Shown: positions 8,001 to 14,477 of the stretch, one piece after another
Numbering within the stretch: position 1 is the first letter of the stretch
Layout of the letters: every line of letters starts with the position of its first letter
Program-made: the position numbers and the translations under genes
The notes under the pieces: generated by a model
Told to the model about the DNA's origin: nothing
The model's database searches: none
Seen by the model: the letters and a program-made list of their open reading frames with translations, nothing else
From: an uncultured Marvinbryantia sp.
Lineage (GTDB): Bacteria; Bacillota; Clostridia; Lachnospirales; Lachnospiraceae
Direction of reading: 5' to 3'
DNA length: 40,136 bases
Assembly (NCBI RefSeq): GCF_905201705.1
Contig: NZ_CAJKOX010000038.1
Location: 1-40,136, forward strand

Positions 8001-10831
8001 TCATCCTGCAGTTTTAGGTTCTCTGCGTACAAATCGGCTATTTCCTTGAATTTCTCAGCGTCCGAGCCGAGCGTATCCACAAGTGTCTGTACAAGATTTG
8101 CAGATTCCGGTCCCATTTCAGCCAGCGCGTCATACAGCTCCTGCGACATGTTTCCCCCGGCTTCCTCGCCCAGTATCTTCATGTTTTCGCTCCACTGCTC
8201 GATACCGGCTTTCTGGGATTCGAGGTTTGTAAGGATCTCGTCCGCCGTTACTTCCGCTCCGCCAGAAAATTCATCAAACAGTGATACTGTCCCTTCTATG
8301 GATCCGGCAATCGAATCCCGCATGTTGCTGTAGGCTTCTGCAATTTTCTCGGATGCTGCTGTCACGGCTGCTGCTTCCTCTTCGGACAGACCGGTCAGAT
8401 CGTTTCCGTATTCATCAAGTACGCGCGCAGTTTCCCCTGCTGCATCCCCTACCGTATTTATGCTGTCTGACGCTTCTTTCGCGCTCTCCGGCAGCAGACC
8501 ATACTGTTCCGCGATCCGCTCCAGTGCAGCGCTCTCATCATCTGCCTGCCCTTTTGCTTTTTTGAAAGTCTTGTTCGCCTCTTCCTGCGCCCGCTGCGCG
8601 TCCCATAACGTATCGCTTGCACTGATTACTGCTCCTTCGTAATTATTGAACGCGGTGCCGTTTTCCTCCACGTACTTCCTGCTTTTCTCCAGTGTGGCAT
8701 CATACTCTTCCTGTGCCTGTCTTACTGCGTCATCCGCCCGCGCTTTATCCAGCGTTGCCTGTGCCAGTGCCTCGTAGGTCTGCTGTTCCGCTTTCAGGAG
8801 CGCGTTTTTCATCGCGAGCCCTTCCGCGTTTTTGAACATTGCCTCCAGTTCTTCGTTTGTTGCATTCAGTACACCCGTCTCTTCGTTAAACGCTTCCGTC
8901 AGTCCGGGAACCGAATCTCCCAGTGCGTGCACTGCACTCTCTAACTGGTACTTCTGGAATTCCGTCAGATTTTCCTGCTCATTCAGATCCATCAGCACTG
9001 TTTTGTACGCTTCCAAATTTTCCACATCGTCCGTCGCATTATCCACTACGGCCTGTGCGCTTTCCAGTGCCTTTTCTACTTCATCGTTAGATGCTTTTAT
9101 ATCTTCGACAAACTCGTCCAGGATGCTTTTCTGCGGCGTGATCTCCTCCCCGATGCCGTTGACAACTTCTGTCGCAGTCTCAAACAGACCCGTGATCTTC
9201 GGCAGTGCTGCATCTGCAATCGGAGTGACAAGATTCTCCTGGATTGCAGAGCCGAGACCGGATACCGCGCTTTCCAGATCGGAATAGCGCACTTCCTTCA
9301 GACTGTCCATCGTGCCGCGCACATTCTTGTAGGCATCGTTCACATCATCCAAGGCAGTGATCACCTGCATAGCGTTGTCCTCGCCGAGCGACGACCATAC
9401 CTCGCTTGCGATCGTCAGCGCCTGCTGCTGGTTCTCCATCTCCGACAGGTCGTTTATAACAGAATAAAAGACATCGCTCGTCGATGCCTTCCCGTTTTTC
9501 CATTCTTCAAATAATTTCTTTGTGCCGTCCGAGAAATAGTCAATGTTGTCCCCGATACGCCCGTCTGCGAGGGAGTTCCCGAATTCCTTTACATAGTCAT
9601 TTACCTTGTCAAGGTTATATGCCCCGGCGTCCAGACCATTTTCCAGGATGGCAAACATCTCTTCCGCGGAGAAGCCTGCCTGTCCCCAGATCTGGGCATA
9701 CTCCGTAAGATTGTCCGTCAGTTCGCCGGAGCGGTTCAGCCCGTTCTGTGCGCCCTTCGTGATGAGGTCAAATGCGGTCGTGGCATCCACTCCCATCGTT
9801 TTCATCATGACATCGACCGCGCGGATGGATTCGTTTACATCCATGTCAAAGGTATCGCGCAGGGTGATTGCGGACTCCGTGATCTCCGTCATGGAGGAAT
9901 CATCCAGTTCGCCCATAATCTGGATGACCTCGCTCATGGCATCGGCTACATCGCCATAGCTCTCCCCGAAGTTATCACCTTTAATCTGTTTCATTACATC
10001 CTTGTATTTCTTCGCGGCGGCTTCGGAAAAACCGGTGCTCGCAGCAAGCTTTGCGGATGCGCCGCTTAAATCGTACATGGATTCCTTTACGGCTTCCGCG
10101 CCTTTCTTCAACAGGTCCAGAGCGGCTGAAGCTCCTTTATCCACAAAGGCGGAAGCCACTTTATCCCCCAGCGTCGTCGTGATCTGCGTGACTCCATCCG
10201 CAGCGTCACCAAATACTTCCATCTCCTGCGATGTCTGTTTCGCTTCCTGCCCCATCTTATCAATGCTGGTCGCGCAGTGATCCGTCGCCTGTTCTGCTTC
10301 TTTCAGATACTGTTCATTTTTCTCTATTTCATCATTCTGCTTTTTCAGAGACTTTTCCGCTTCATAAACCTTTTTGTCCCATTCAGCGATACTGCCGATT
10401 TCCTTCGTCCGGGCAATATTCTGTTTATCATAAGCCTTTTCCAGCTCTGAAACCGCCTTCGCCTGCTCCTCGTACTCTTTTGTGCCCTGCTGCCCGGATG
10501 CTTCCATCTGCTCCTGCGCCTGTCTTGCTGACTTAAGCTGTTTATCCAGTTCCTCCAGACGCTTGCTCTGCTCACGGTAGTTTTCATTCGCTTTTTTCTG
10601 CCCTGCTTGCGCCGCTTCGAGCTGCTTCTGGTACGCTCCCTGCTGCTGTTTAAGCAGCTCCTGCTTCTGGCGCAGATAATCCATTGAGTTTGCATTACCT
10701 TCAAATTTTTCAGCCAGCCCTTTTAACTGCGCTTCAAACAACTTTGTGCTCTTCTGCGCCGCCTGCACTGCTGCAGTAAATTCTCTTTCTCCATCAAGGG
10801 CAAGTATACACCCAATTTTCTTTCCTGCCAT
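5045..10831 (-). CDS. Tail tape measure protein
   Basis: At 1928 aa this is the longest gene here and determines tail length. Residues 1-200 are almost continuous coiled coil (for example KQELLKQQQGAYQKQLEAAQ). A central part around residues 250-550 resembles the phage tail tape measure TP901 core (SDVFYSVINDLSEMENQQQA; GLDAGAYNLDKVNDYVKEFG). The SPSR motif typical of tape measures occurs twice: SPSRKFQRDVGERISEG near residue 1250 and SPSRLFRRETGPQIPAG near 1785. Three related repeats of about 60-90 aa lie between about 1300 and 1530 (VSLEDEKWYW, VSLKQEKAYW, VSAKAEMDYW, each followed by a KKGT / KTGT box). The gene starts at ATG 10831 and ends with an Arg-rich tail. It is followed by the HicAB promoter and preceded by a weak terminator and a regulatory cassette rather than directly by the tail chaperone. 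Confidence 0.95.
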   Translation of the reverse strand: MAGKKIGCILALDGEREFTAAVQAAQKSTKLFEAQLKGLAEKFEGNANSMDYLRQKQELLKQQQGAYQKQLEAAQAGQKKANENYREQSKRLEELDKQLKSARQAQEQMEASGQQGTKEYEEQAKAVSELEKAYDKQNIARTKEIGSIAEWDKKVYEAEKSLKKQNDEIEKNEQYLKEAEQATDHCATSIDKMGQEAKQTSQEMEVFGDAADGVTQITTTLGDKVASAFVDKGASAALDLLKKGAEAVKESMYDLSGASAKLAASTGFSEAAAKKYKDVMKQIKGDNFGESYGDVADAMSEVIQIMGELDDSSMTEITESAITLRDTFDMDVNESIRAVDVMMKTMGVDATTAFDLITKGAQNGLNRSGELTDNLTEYAQIWGQAGFSAEEMFAILENGLDAGAYNLDKVNDYVKEFGNSLADGRIGDNIDYFSDGTKKLFEEWKNGKASTSDVFYSVINDLSEMENQQQALTIASEVWSSLGEDNAMQVITALDDVNDAYKNVRGTMDSLKEVRYSDLESAVSGLGSAIQENLVTPIADAALPKITGLFETATEVVNGIGEEITPQKSILDEFVEDIKASNDEVEKALESAQAVVDNATDDVENLEAYKTVLMDLNEQENLTEFQKYQLESAVHALGDSVPGLTEAFNEETGVLNATNEELEAMFKNAEGLAMKNALLKAEQQTYEALAQATLDKARADDAVRQAQEEYDATLEKSRKYVEENGTAFNNYEGAVISASDTLWDAQRAQEEANKTFKKAKGQADDESAALERIAEQYGLLPESAKEASDSINTVGDAAGETARVLDEYGNDLTGLSEEEAAAVTAASEKIAEAYSNMRDSIAGSIEGTVSLFDEFSGGAEVTADEILTNLESQKAGIEQWSENMKILGEEAGGNMSQELYDALAEMGPESANLVQTLVDTLGSDAEKFKEIADLYAENLKLQDDADAIAGYTSVGEGIKENIEKGLDGIDEAVAEKIQGKIADAADDIETTQFRQKSQEFVKPIAEGIQSDTSIRDALTEVVGNAISAVEGQADDYRQAGAALGEKISEGLQEAVSESDGTLILNPDGISEKSSDYETAGRTLGEAVVKGLQDTQKSINDALTPGTEGITGKSEEYSAAGTALGEAFAGGLENAEKSASGAGDTVAGGAAKAMLDKSRDFQTAGQQSAQSYINALNAARQQAAQAGGAIASSARSAVASWENSFYNVGYNMASGVASGIYGGASGAVNAAVNMASRTLAAAKAALEIKSPSRKFQRDVGERISEGTAFGITRKASLAGKAAKKMSAKVYTNATSWLSKYKKSHQVSLEDEKWYWQQVQKHVKKGTDAYTKAAQKIKQISIQQTGVSSSLAGQIAKNFGVSKTTTTGSGKKKKTTKKDDATYYSEIYSAAEKYLSNYETLHNVSLKQEKAYWVGVQKQLKKGTQGYYDAQKQINSINDQIAQAAKDRLTTQASVQDSILDKYKVYYKVSAKAEMDYWNTARKQFKTGTDERIEADRKYFEAMQEWYDQRKELDEDYLENSKDINDQLADSVKELQDAYKDAVAERKQDILSSMDLFEAWDADGYTMDTLLHNLQTQVAGLALWEQQLEKLKKRGISTDLYDYLLEQGPDAAANIYSLANATDAQLTEYEKLFKQKNALAQSQAVQDNESLRQETNKEIAQLRTEAQAELNALNADYRAALQELNAGMDSSLKNLLAKAGKVGEDAVSGLVGGIKSAADSVEVYKSTTKVVSKVSSGLSALKKEGGEIGSSTLDGILAGMLDDAKIQTSAQKVIQSIKRAMEEEAEIHSPSRLFRRETGPQIPAGVALGMEDGTPAAVRSAQEMMQETLDAAQEEMAKRQTELQASIPDYSGVMRLNRMLEDYQPQASVVNVDNSGMMEMMQQMMSGMHDMVEEIKNMKIVLDTGETVGALQKPLSQENAAVAGRRRRPR

Positions 10832-10856
10832 AGTTATACCTCATAAAAATCTGCAT

Positions 10857-10884
10857 TATAAAAGCGCCCATTTCTGAGCGCTTT
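10857..10884 (-). terminator. Weak rho-independent terminator after the Rha gene
   Basis: On the minus strand AAAGCGC and GCGCTTT form a stem around an eleven-base loop region (stem arms at 10878-10884 and 10861-10867), followed by TTTTAT. It lies between the Rha stop and the tape-measure start. The short U-tract suggests partial termination, allowing late transcription to continue into the tape measure. Confidence 0.5.
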
Positions 10885-10905
10885 GCGTTTAGTGATAAAA
10901 TATAT

Positions 10906-11409
10906 TTATTCTACCGGCAGCTTTAACTGCTCATATTCCGGCACCTTCACAAAATCATCTGTCAGCCGGATGCCAAACTGCTCGAAGATTGCCTTTAAAT
11001 TCGCGGCAATCCGGTGTGGAGCAAGGTTCTGTCTTACCGCCACCCTGTCCATGACGTTTGCAAGTTTGGCTACTTCGCCAACCGGGATTTTCTCGGCAGC
11101 GATGATACCTATTCCCTCTTCCATCTGATGGAACCGGTTTATGTAGCGCGCTGTAAATTCCGTTCCCTTCTGCCCGGTAAGTTTGTGGGCAATAAATTCG
11201 CAGCCTTTCTTGGTGACGAGGTAGCAGGGCACTGTGCGGTTATTTTCTGAGGCGTAGGTGCTTTCTGTGAAGAAATCATTGAGGGGAATTTTTCCCTCAA
11301 CTAACTGACTGCAGTATTTTCTAATATCCTTCAACAAATCGGCATGTCGCTTATCCACCATCTCCGCAACTTCCATTGAAGTAATTGTACTTTTCATAAT
11401 CTCGTTCAT
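10906..11409 (-). CDS. Rha-family phage regulatory protein
   Basis: 167 aa. The N-terminal part matches the Rha domain: MEVAEMVDKRHADLLKDIRK, then FFTESTY, then PCYLVTKKGCEFIAHKLTG QKG, followed by a helical segment with RYINRFHQME. Rha proteins are phage and prophage regulators; in phi80/P22-type phages they interfere with growth in hosts lacking IHF. The C-terminal 60 residues (PVGEVAKLANVMDRVAVRQN...) look like an additional helical domain. The start overlaps the end of the upstream gene by 4 bases (ATGA-type), so it belongs to the same small operon. Early-type regulators are unusual in the middle of a tail operon. Confidence 0.82.
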   Translation of the reverse strand: MNEIMKSTITSMEVAEMVDKRHADLLKDIRKYCSQLVEGKIPLNDFFTESTYASENNRTVPCYLVTKKGCEFIAHKLTGQKGTEFTARYINRFHQMEEGIGIIAAEKIPVGEVAKLANVMDRVAVRQNLAPHRIAANLKAIFEQFGIRLTDDFVKVPEYEQLKLPVE

Positions 11410-11975
11410 ACCGCTGCCCTCGCTTTCATTTCTGCCTTTGCTGCCTTCATACCCTGCATATAGCCATACTCGAAAACATATTCTTTGCCCTTATCCCAGT
11501 CGCATTTCGCTTCATCATTATATACACCGAAACCAATATCAAACAGTTCTGAAATCATATCCTTCTCTTTTCTGGATTTCCGTACCAGCCTGTTCCTCTT
11601 GATTTCATTCAGCGTATTCAGTGCGCGTTTATTTAAATCTGCTGCCTGTCTTTCTTTCCGCCAGCCCATCCAGATGTACAGAAGTACAGTGGATGCACGT
11701 TCCCCTTGTAACTTTTTAAACTGTTCAAATAATCCTTCTGCCTTGTCCAGGTACTTCACAGCCATAATTCGATTAATCAACTGTATCGTCTCCTCGATAT
11801 CCGGTAATTCTTTATTAACCAGAATAGTTTCCATCTTTCTCCGACATACAACAAATTCGGCGGGATTTTTAACATCATATTGTTTTAAAAGCAGCCACAC
11901 TTCCAGACTACTTAAATTTTCAGCAGACACTGGCAGAATATCCGGTATTTCTTTTGTCACAAGCTTCTTACTCAT
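11406..11975 (-). CDS. Conserved-looking hypothetical protein
   Basis: 189 aa, mostly helical and basic (ALNTLNEIKRNRLVRKSRKEKDM). I do not recognise a family. The C-terminus (KCDWDKGKEYVFEYGYMQGMKAAK) resembles a motif also seen in the neighbouring gene (FRYAYQCGYEAARKEIAE): an aromatic-Tyr-Gly-Tyr stretch followed by a basic helix. This suggests the two proteins are related at their C-termini or share a partner. Its start overlaps the upstream stop by 4 bases and its stop overlaps the Rha start, so the three genes are translationally coupled. Confidence 0.65.
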   Translation of the reverse strand: MSKKLVTKEIPDILPVSAENLSSLEVWLLLKQYDVKNPAEFVVCRRKMETILVNKELPDIEETIQLINRIMAVKYLDKAEGLFEQFKKLQGERASTVLLYIWMGWRKERQAADLNKRALNTLNEIKRNRLVRKSRKEKDMISELFDIGFGVYNDEAKCDWDKGKEYVFEYGYMQGMKAAKAEMKARAAV

Positions 11976-12250
11976 GCAGCATCACCGCCTTCCGACAGAA
12001 TCGCGGGAGTACTATGTTCCGCAATTTCTTTCCGTGCAGCTTCGTAACCGCACTGATAGGCATATCGGAACGCATCTTCCTGTATAGCGCAGACATATTC
12101 CTCAAACCATGTCTGCATTTTATCATAAGAGCCTCTGGTTTTTTGTGACGCCTGCGGCTCATTTTCCAGGCATTCCTCATAAATCCTCTGGAAGGTTGCT
12201 TCGTCGGGAAATACCCCCCCCCGAACGATTTTAGTTGTATTTTCATTCAT
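11972..12250 (-). CDS. Small hypothetical protein with a G9 tract near its start
   Basis: Read from ATG 12250 (MNENTTKIVRGGVFPDEATF) it gives 92 aa. An AAAAGGAG site is present about 11 bases upstream. A run of nine G residues on the coding strand (12214-12222) falls at codons 10-12, so a one-base slip would abolish the product. The C-terminal FRYAYQCGYEAARKEIAE segment is similar in character to the end of the next gene. I know no function. An alternative frame at 11968-12246 is also open but has poorer composition and no ribosome site, so I take it as a shadow. Confidence 0.6.
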   Translation of the reverse strand: MNENTTKIVRGGVFPDEATFQRIYEECLENEPQASQKTRGSYDKMQTWFEEYVCAIQEDAFRYAYQCGYEAARKEIAEHSTPAILSEGGDAA

Positions 12251-12289
12251 AATAGTCCTATCTCCTTTTCTTGAAAATTTCTTGATTTT

Positions 12290-12332
12290 CCACAAAGAAA
12301 ATGATAGGATATATTTATCAAATCCTTTGTGG
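12290..12332 (-). promoter_or_regulatory. Inverted repeat in the leader of the 12250 gene
   Basis: CCACAAAG (12290-12297) is repeated in inverted form as CTTTGTGG (12325-12332), enclosing an AT-rich segment. It lies 40 bases upstream of the ATG at 12250. It could be an operator or an mRNA stem; no function is demonstrated by the sequence alone. Confidence 0.45.
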
Positions 12333-12341
12333 TTTGGGAGT

Positions 12342-12388
12342 AAATAACAGTTGTTTTCGTTGGTAGCGGCGCAACTGTTATTTTTTTA
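12342..12388. terminator. 12-bp perfect inverted repeat, terminator-like on the plus strand
   Basis: AAATAACAGTTG (12342-12353) pairs perfectly with CAACTGTTATTT (12372-12383) over an 18-base loop. On the plus strand the stem is followed by a T-rich run (12380-12388), like an intrinsic terminator; on the minus strand no U-tract follows, so there it may act as an attenuator or simply as a stem behind the RHH gene, whose stop it overlaps. No plus-strand gene nearby would need a terminator. Confidence 0.5.
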
Positions 12389-12554
12389 TTCTGTTGTAGA
12401 CTTCATCAATCCCTTGCATTACAACTTCATACTGCGTCATTCCAGTTTTTTCACAACAATAAAGTAATTTTTCTCTATCCTCCTTTGTTGCTCTCACTTT
12501 AATCTCGTAATGCTTTGAATTTTCAGATGGCGGTCTACCTGTTCGTGGACTCAT
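12378..12554 (-). CDS. Ribbon-helix-helix (CopG/Arc-like) small regulator
   Basis: 58 aa, MSPRTGRPPSENSKHYEI followed by KVRATKEDREKLLYCCEKTG and MTQYEVVMQGIDEVYN. The pattern - basic GRPP arm, a beta strand with alternating charged residues, then two helices - is that of small RHH repressors. GTGAGGTG lies upstream of the ATG. It is the first gene of the cassette ending with Rha and has its own promoter with a flanking inverted repeat, so autoregulation is likely. It is not an antitoxin of a recognisable toxin here, although the next genes are unknown and a toxin-antitoxin role cannot be excluded. Confidence 0.72.
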   Translation of the reverse strand: MSPRTGRPPSENSKHYEIKVRATKEDREKLLYCCEKTGMTQYEVVMQGIDEVYNRIKK

Positions 12555-12565
12555 ATATTCACCTC

Positions 12566-12613
12566 ACTTCTTGTTCACACGATAAATTATATCATGTTCC
12601 CACAAGAAGTCAA
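12566..12613 (-). promoter_or_regulatory. Promoter and operator of the RHH/Rha cassette
   Basis: On the minus strand TTGACT (12608-12613) and TATAAT (12586-12591) are 16 bases apart. A 9-bp inverted repeat, ACTTCTTGT / ACAAGAAGT (12566-12574 and 12602-12610), brackets the -10 region and overlaps the -35. This is a typical layout for a repressor-controlled promoter; the RHH protein encoded just downstream is the obvious candidate ligand (inference). Confidence 0.75.
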
Positions 12614-12625
12614 GCACTATTTTAT

Positions 12626-12653
12626 AAAAATGAGGACGAATTTCTTCGTCCTC
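12626..12653 (-). terminator. Strong terminator of the secreted-protein gene
   Basis: On the minus strand GAGGACGAA and TTCGTCCTC form a perfect 9-bp stem over a GAAA tetraloop, followed by A and five T residues. It starts 14 bases past the stop codon of the 12668-13795 gene and should end its transcript. It would also challenge read-through from the late operon into the tape measure. Confidence 0.9.
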
Positions 12654-12667
12654 AAATCTTTGTCATA

Positions 12668-13795
12668 TTAATTTATCGCCTCTTCAAGAGTCTCAATCAG
12701 TTCCGGTGTTATATCTGTAGTCTCTGGCAACCCATTATCTCTCTCAAATTGCAAAAGCGCACTATTCGTTTTCTTACCTGGAACACCATCTGCGGAACCA
12801 CAATCATACCCAGCATCATTCAGTAATTGCTGAACTTTCTGTATGCTTTCCTTATCCGTATATACTGATTTCTCATGAATAATGTAATTATCATCAACCG
12901 CGAGGAATATTTCGTTTCCTTCATAAATCGGCATAAACGATTCTCCATCTGAAATTTGTATTGTTAAAGATAATTCATCAATTTTATCAATTCCTGCAGC
13001 CTTCAAATCAGTTGCATAAAACTCCATTGTTCCACTTGCTGTTTTACCTGATTGAACCTGTATCCACAGCGGAGAATATACCGAAGAACCATTCACAACC
13101 ATCTGGTTATTTGATGCTCCAACGCAAATATCATGATGGTTCAAATTCTCTACCCTTACATTTATTTTTGTTGAAAAAAGGTCCGGTTCTTCCATCCCGG
13201 TAATTACAACCTTGATTCCCTCGTTGTCATATAACACAATTTGTTCTTGTGTACTCGACGTTCCCCCGGTATTTTCTTCATCTGCTGTATCTTCCGCGTT
13301 GCTCGCAATTGAGACTCCCCCATCTTGCCTAAACGCTGCGACTTCACTTTCATCTACTTCCAGTCCATAATAATCCACAAAATCCGGTATGAGTGCCGCA
13401 CGAAGATTATATCCTGCTGTCCATTCTGTTTCATAAACGCCAGGCAATTCTGTATAGTACTTTGTTGCATTCATCTGCATCTCTATCGCTTCAATATATG
13501 CCTGCGCCATCAAGCCGAATTTTTCGCTTTCAAACTCTGCATCCGCATACTTCGCCAGACGACTATATTCTTCATTTACCAATGCCGTCCGATATTCCGC
13601 AATCTCACTGCTACTTAAAGTATTTTCGTCAGAATCATACTCCCACCTTGCATTTAATCCTTCAGCCATATCGCCTAAGAAATTATCCTGCGCCTCATCC
13701 GCCGAAACCATTAATGGCATGGCTGACACAAAACATAACGCCGACACAGTAATTACGAGTTTCTTGGCAAAAAACATTCTTTTCGTTTTTCTCAT
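12668..13795 (-). CDS. Secreted protein with C-terminal peptidoglycan-binding-like domain (cargo gene)
   Basis: 375 aa with a clear signal peptide: basic N-terminus MRKTKRMFFAKK, hydrophobic core LVITVSALCFVSAMPLMV, and a likely cleavage after SA at residue 32. A helical region to about residue 150 is followed by an acidic Thr/Ser linker (EDTADEENTGGTSSTQ), a beta-rich domain around 185-305 (IVLYDNEGIKVVITGMEEPD ...), and a C-terminal PG_binding_1-like unit at about 314-358 (IQKVQQLLNDAGYDCG, then DGVPGKKTNSALLQF). It has no catalytic motif for cell-wall hydrolysis. It has its own promoter and a strong terminator, so it is a classic moron-type lysogenic cargo gene, placed between the tail chaperone and tape measure. 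A role in host surface modification or superinfection exclusion is inference. Confidence 0.8.
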   Translation of the reverse strand: MRKTKRMFFAKKLVITVSALCFVSAMPLMVSADEAQDNFLGDMAEGLNARWEYDSDENTLSSSEIAEYRTALVNEEYSRLAKYADAEFESEKFGLMAQAYIEAIEMQMNATKYYTELPGVYETEWTAGYNLRAALIPDFVDYYGLEVDESEVAAFRQDGGVSIASNAEDTADEENTGGTSSTQEQIVLYDNEGIKVVITGMEEPDLFSTKINVRVENLNHHDICVGASNNQMVVNGSSVYSPLWIQVQSGKTASGTMEFYATDLKAAGIDKIDELSLTIQISDGESFMPIYEGNEIFLAVDDNYIIHEKSVYTDKESIQKVQQLLNDAGYDCGSADGVPGKKTNSALLQFERDNGLPETTDITPELIETLEEAIN

Positions 13796-13827
13796 AGGTA
13801 AAACCCTCCCTCATATGTGATACACCC

Positions 13828-13856
13828 ATTATATCAGCTATTTCCATAAATTGGAA
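13828..13856 (-). promoter_or_regulatory. Likely promoter of the secreted cargo gene
   Basis: A perfect TATAAT on the minus strand (13828-13833) has a poor -35 (TTCCAA at 13851-13856) at 17-base spacing. TATTCCA and TGGAAATA form an imperfect inverted repeat over the -35, a possible operator. The gene's AGGGAGGG ribosome site follows about 10 bases before its ATG at 13795. Confidence 0.6.
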
Positions 13857-13911
13857 TAGTATCATATATGGTAATTATCACCTTCCCCGGAAGGAGCCGC
13901 CCACACAGCCC

Positions 13912-14465
13912 CTAAAACATATCCAACAGATTAGGTTCTTTCTTCTTATGTCCGCTCAGTTCTAGGTATTCATCATAGATCAGATAAAACTTTCTCAGCG
14001 TCATCCGGAATGTCTCATTTTCCGAATAATTTAAAATCTTTCCTCCAACATAGAGCAGCCGGGCAATATTTACTGCCCGGTCCCTGCTTTTGGGTTTTCA
14101 TCCCCATCCTCTTCTTCGTCGTTCTCTTCATCTTCGTCCGGATCCGGCATGGAAAGACCATATGCTTCCAGTACCTTCCATGCAACAGGTCTGTAATTTT
14201 CGAGCGTGAGAAATCTTCCGACCTCTTTTTCGCTGTGCTGCTCCCCGTCCGCATCATTCACAAGTGTCGTAACAACTGCCCGGAAATAGTCCAGCGTCTC
14301 ATGGTCCATCTTCCCGTCAGCCGCTTTCGCTGCATACTGCATGACGTCAATCAGCGGCATGTTACATCTTGCCTGGATTTCATCAATCGCGTTAATGGTG
14401 AACAGAAGATTTCTCTTCTGCCCACCAAGTTCTATCTCAACGCCCTTCGGTCTTAAATCGCTCAT
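13912..14465 (-). CDS. Tail assembly chaperone, long form (gpGT-like) made by -1 frameshift
   Basis: After the shift at 14088-14094 the -1 frame continues for 61 codons to TAG at 13912, giving an extension that includes RAVNIARLLYVGGKIL and LRKFYLIYDEYLELSG, a segment typical of gpGT-type T domains. Total length about 190 aa. In lambda-like tails, gpG binds the tape measure with gpGT, and the T part recruits tail tube subunits; the ratio is set by frameshift efficiency. The tape measure normally follows directly, but here 3 kb of cargo intervenes. Confidence 0.88.
14070..14465 (-). CDS. Tail assembly chaperone, short form (gpG-like)
   Basis: 131 aa starting MSDLRPKGVEIELGGQKRNL, with the LLFTINAIDEIQARC motif common in Gram-positive siphovirus chaperones. 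The C-terminus is very acidic (PDEDEENDEEEDGDE), then NPKAGTGQ before TAA. It lies directly after the major tail protein, 12 bases apart, as expected. Confidence 0.9.
   Translation of the reverse strand: MSDLRPKGVEIELGGQKRNLLFTINAIDEIQARCNMPLIDVMQYAAKAADGKMDHETLDYFRAVVTTLVNDADGEQHSEKEVGRFLTLENYRPVAWKVLEAYGLSMPDPDEDEENDEEEDGDENPKAGTGQ
14088..14094 (-). promoter_or_regulatory. Programmed -1 ribosomal frameshift heptamer CCCAAAA
   Basis: On the minus strand C CCA AAA is in the zero frame of the gpG gene (codons AAC CCA AAA GCA) and fits the X XXY YYZ rule. Slippage shifts ribosomes to the frame that encodes the conserved T extension. It is followed by GC-rich sequence with a GGGC / GCCC inverted repeat (CGGGCAGTAAATATTGCCCG, 14061-14080), a short stem 7 bases or more downstream that could stimulate the shift. 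Confidence 0.88.
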
Positions 14466-14477
14466 TTCACCCTCCCG

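Noticed and set aside
11968..12246. Alternative minus-strand ORF of 92 aa overlapping the G9-tract gene
   Set aside because: Basic, unlikely composition and no ribosome site at its start; the other frame has AAAGGAG and is coupled to the next gene. It is kept only as a possible slippage product.
12342..12388. Evidence for a real plus-strand gene ending here
   Set aside because: No plausible plus-strand ORF or promoter lies upstream; the plus-strand ORF at 12515-12826 is on the other side and lacks coding character.
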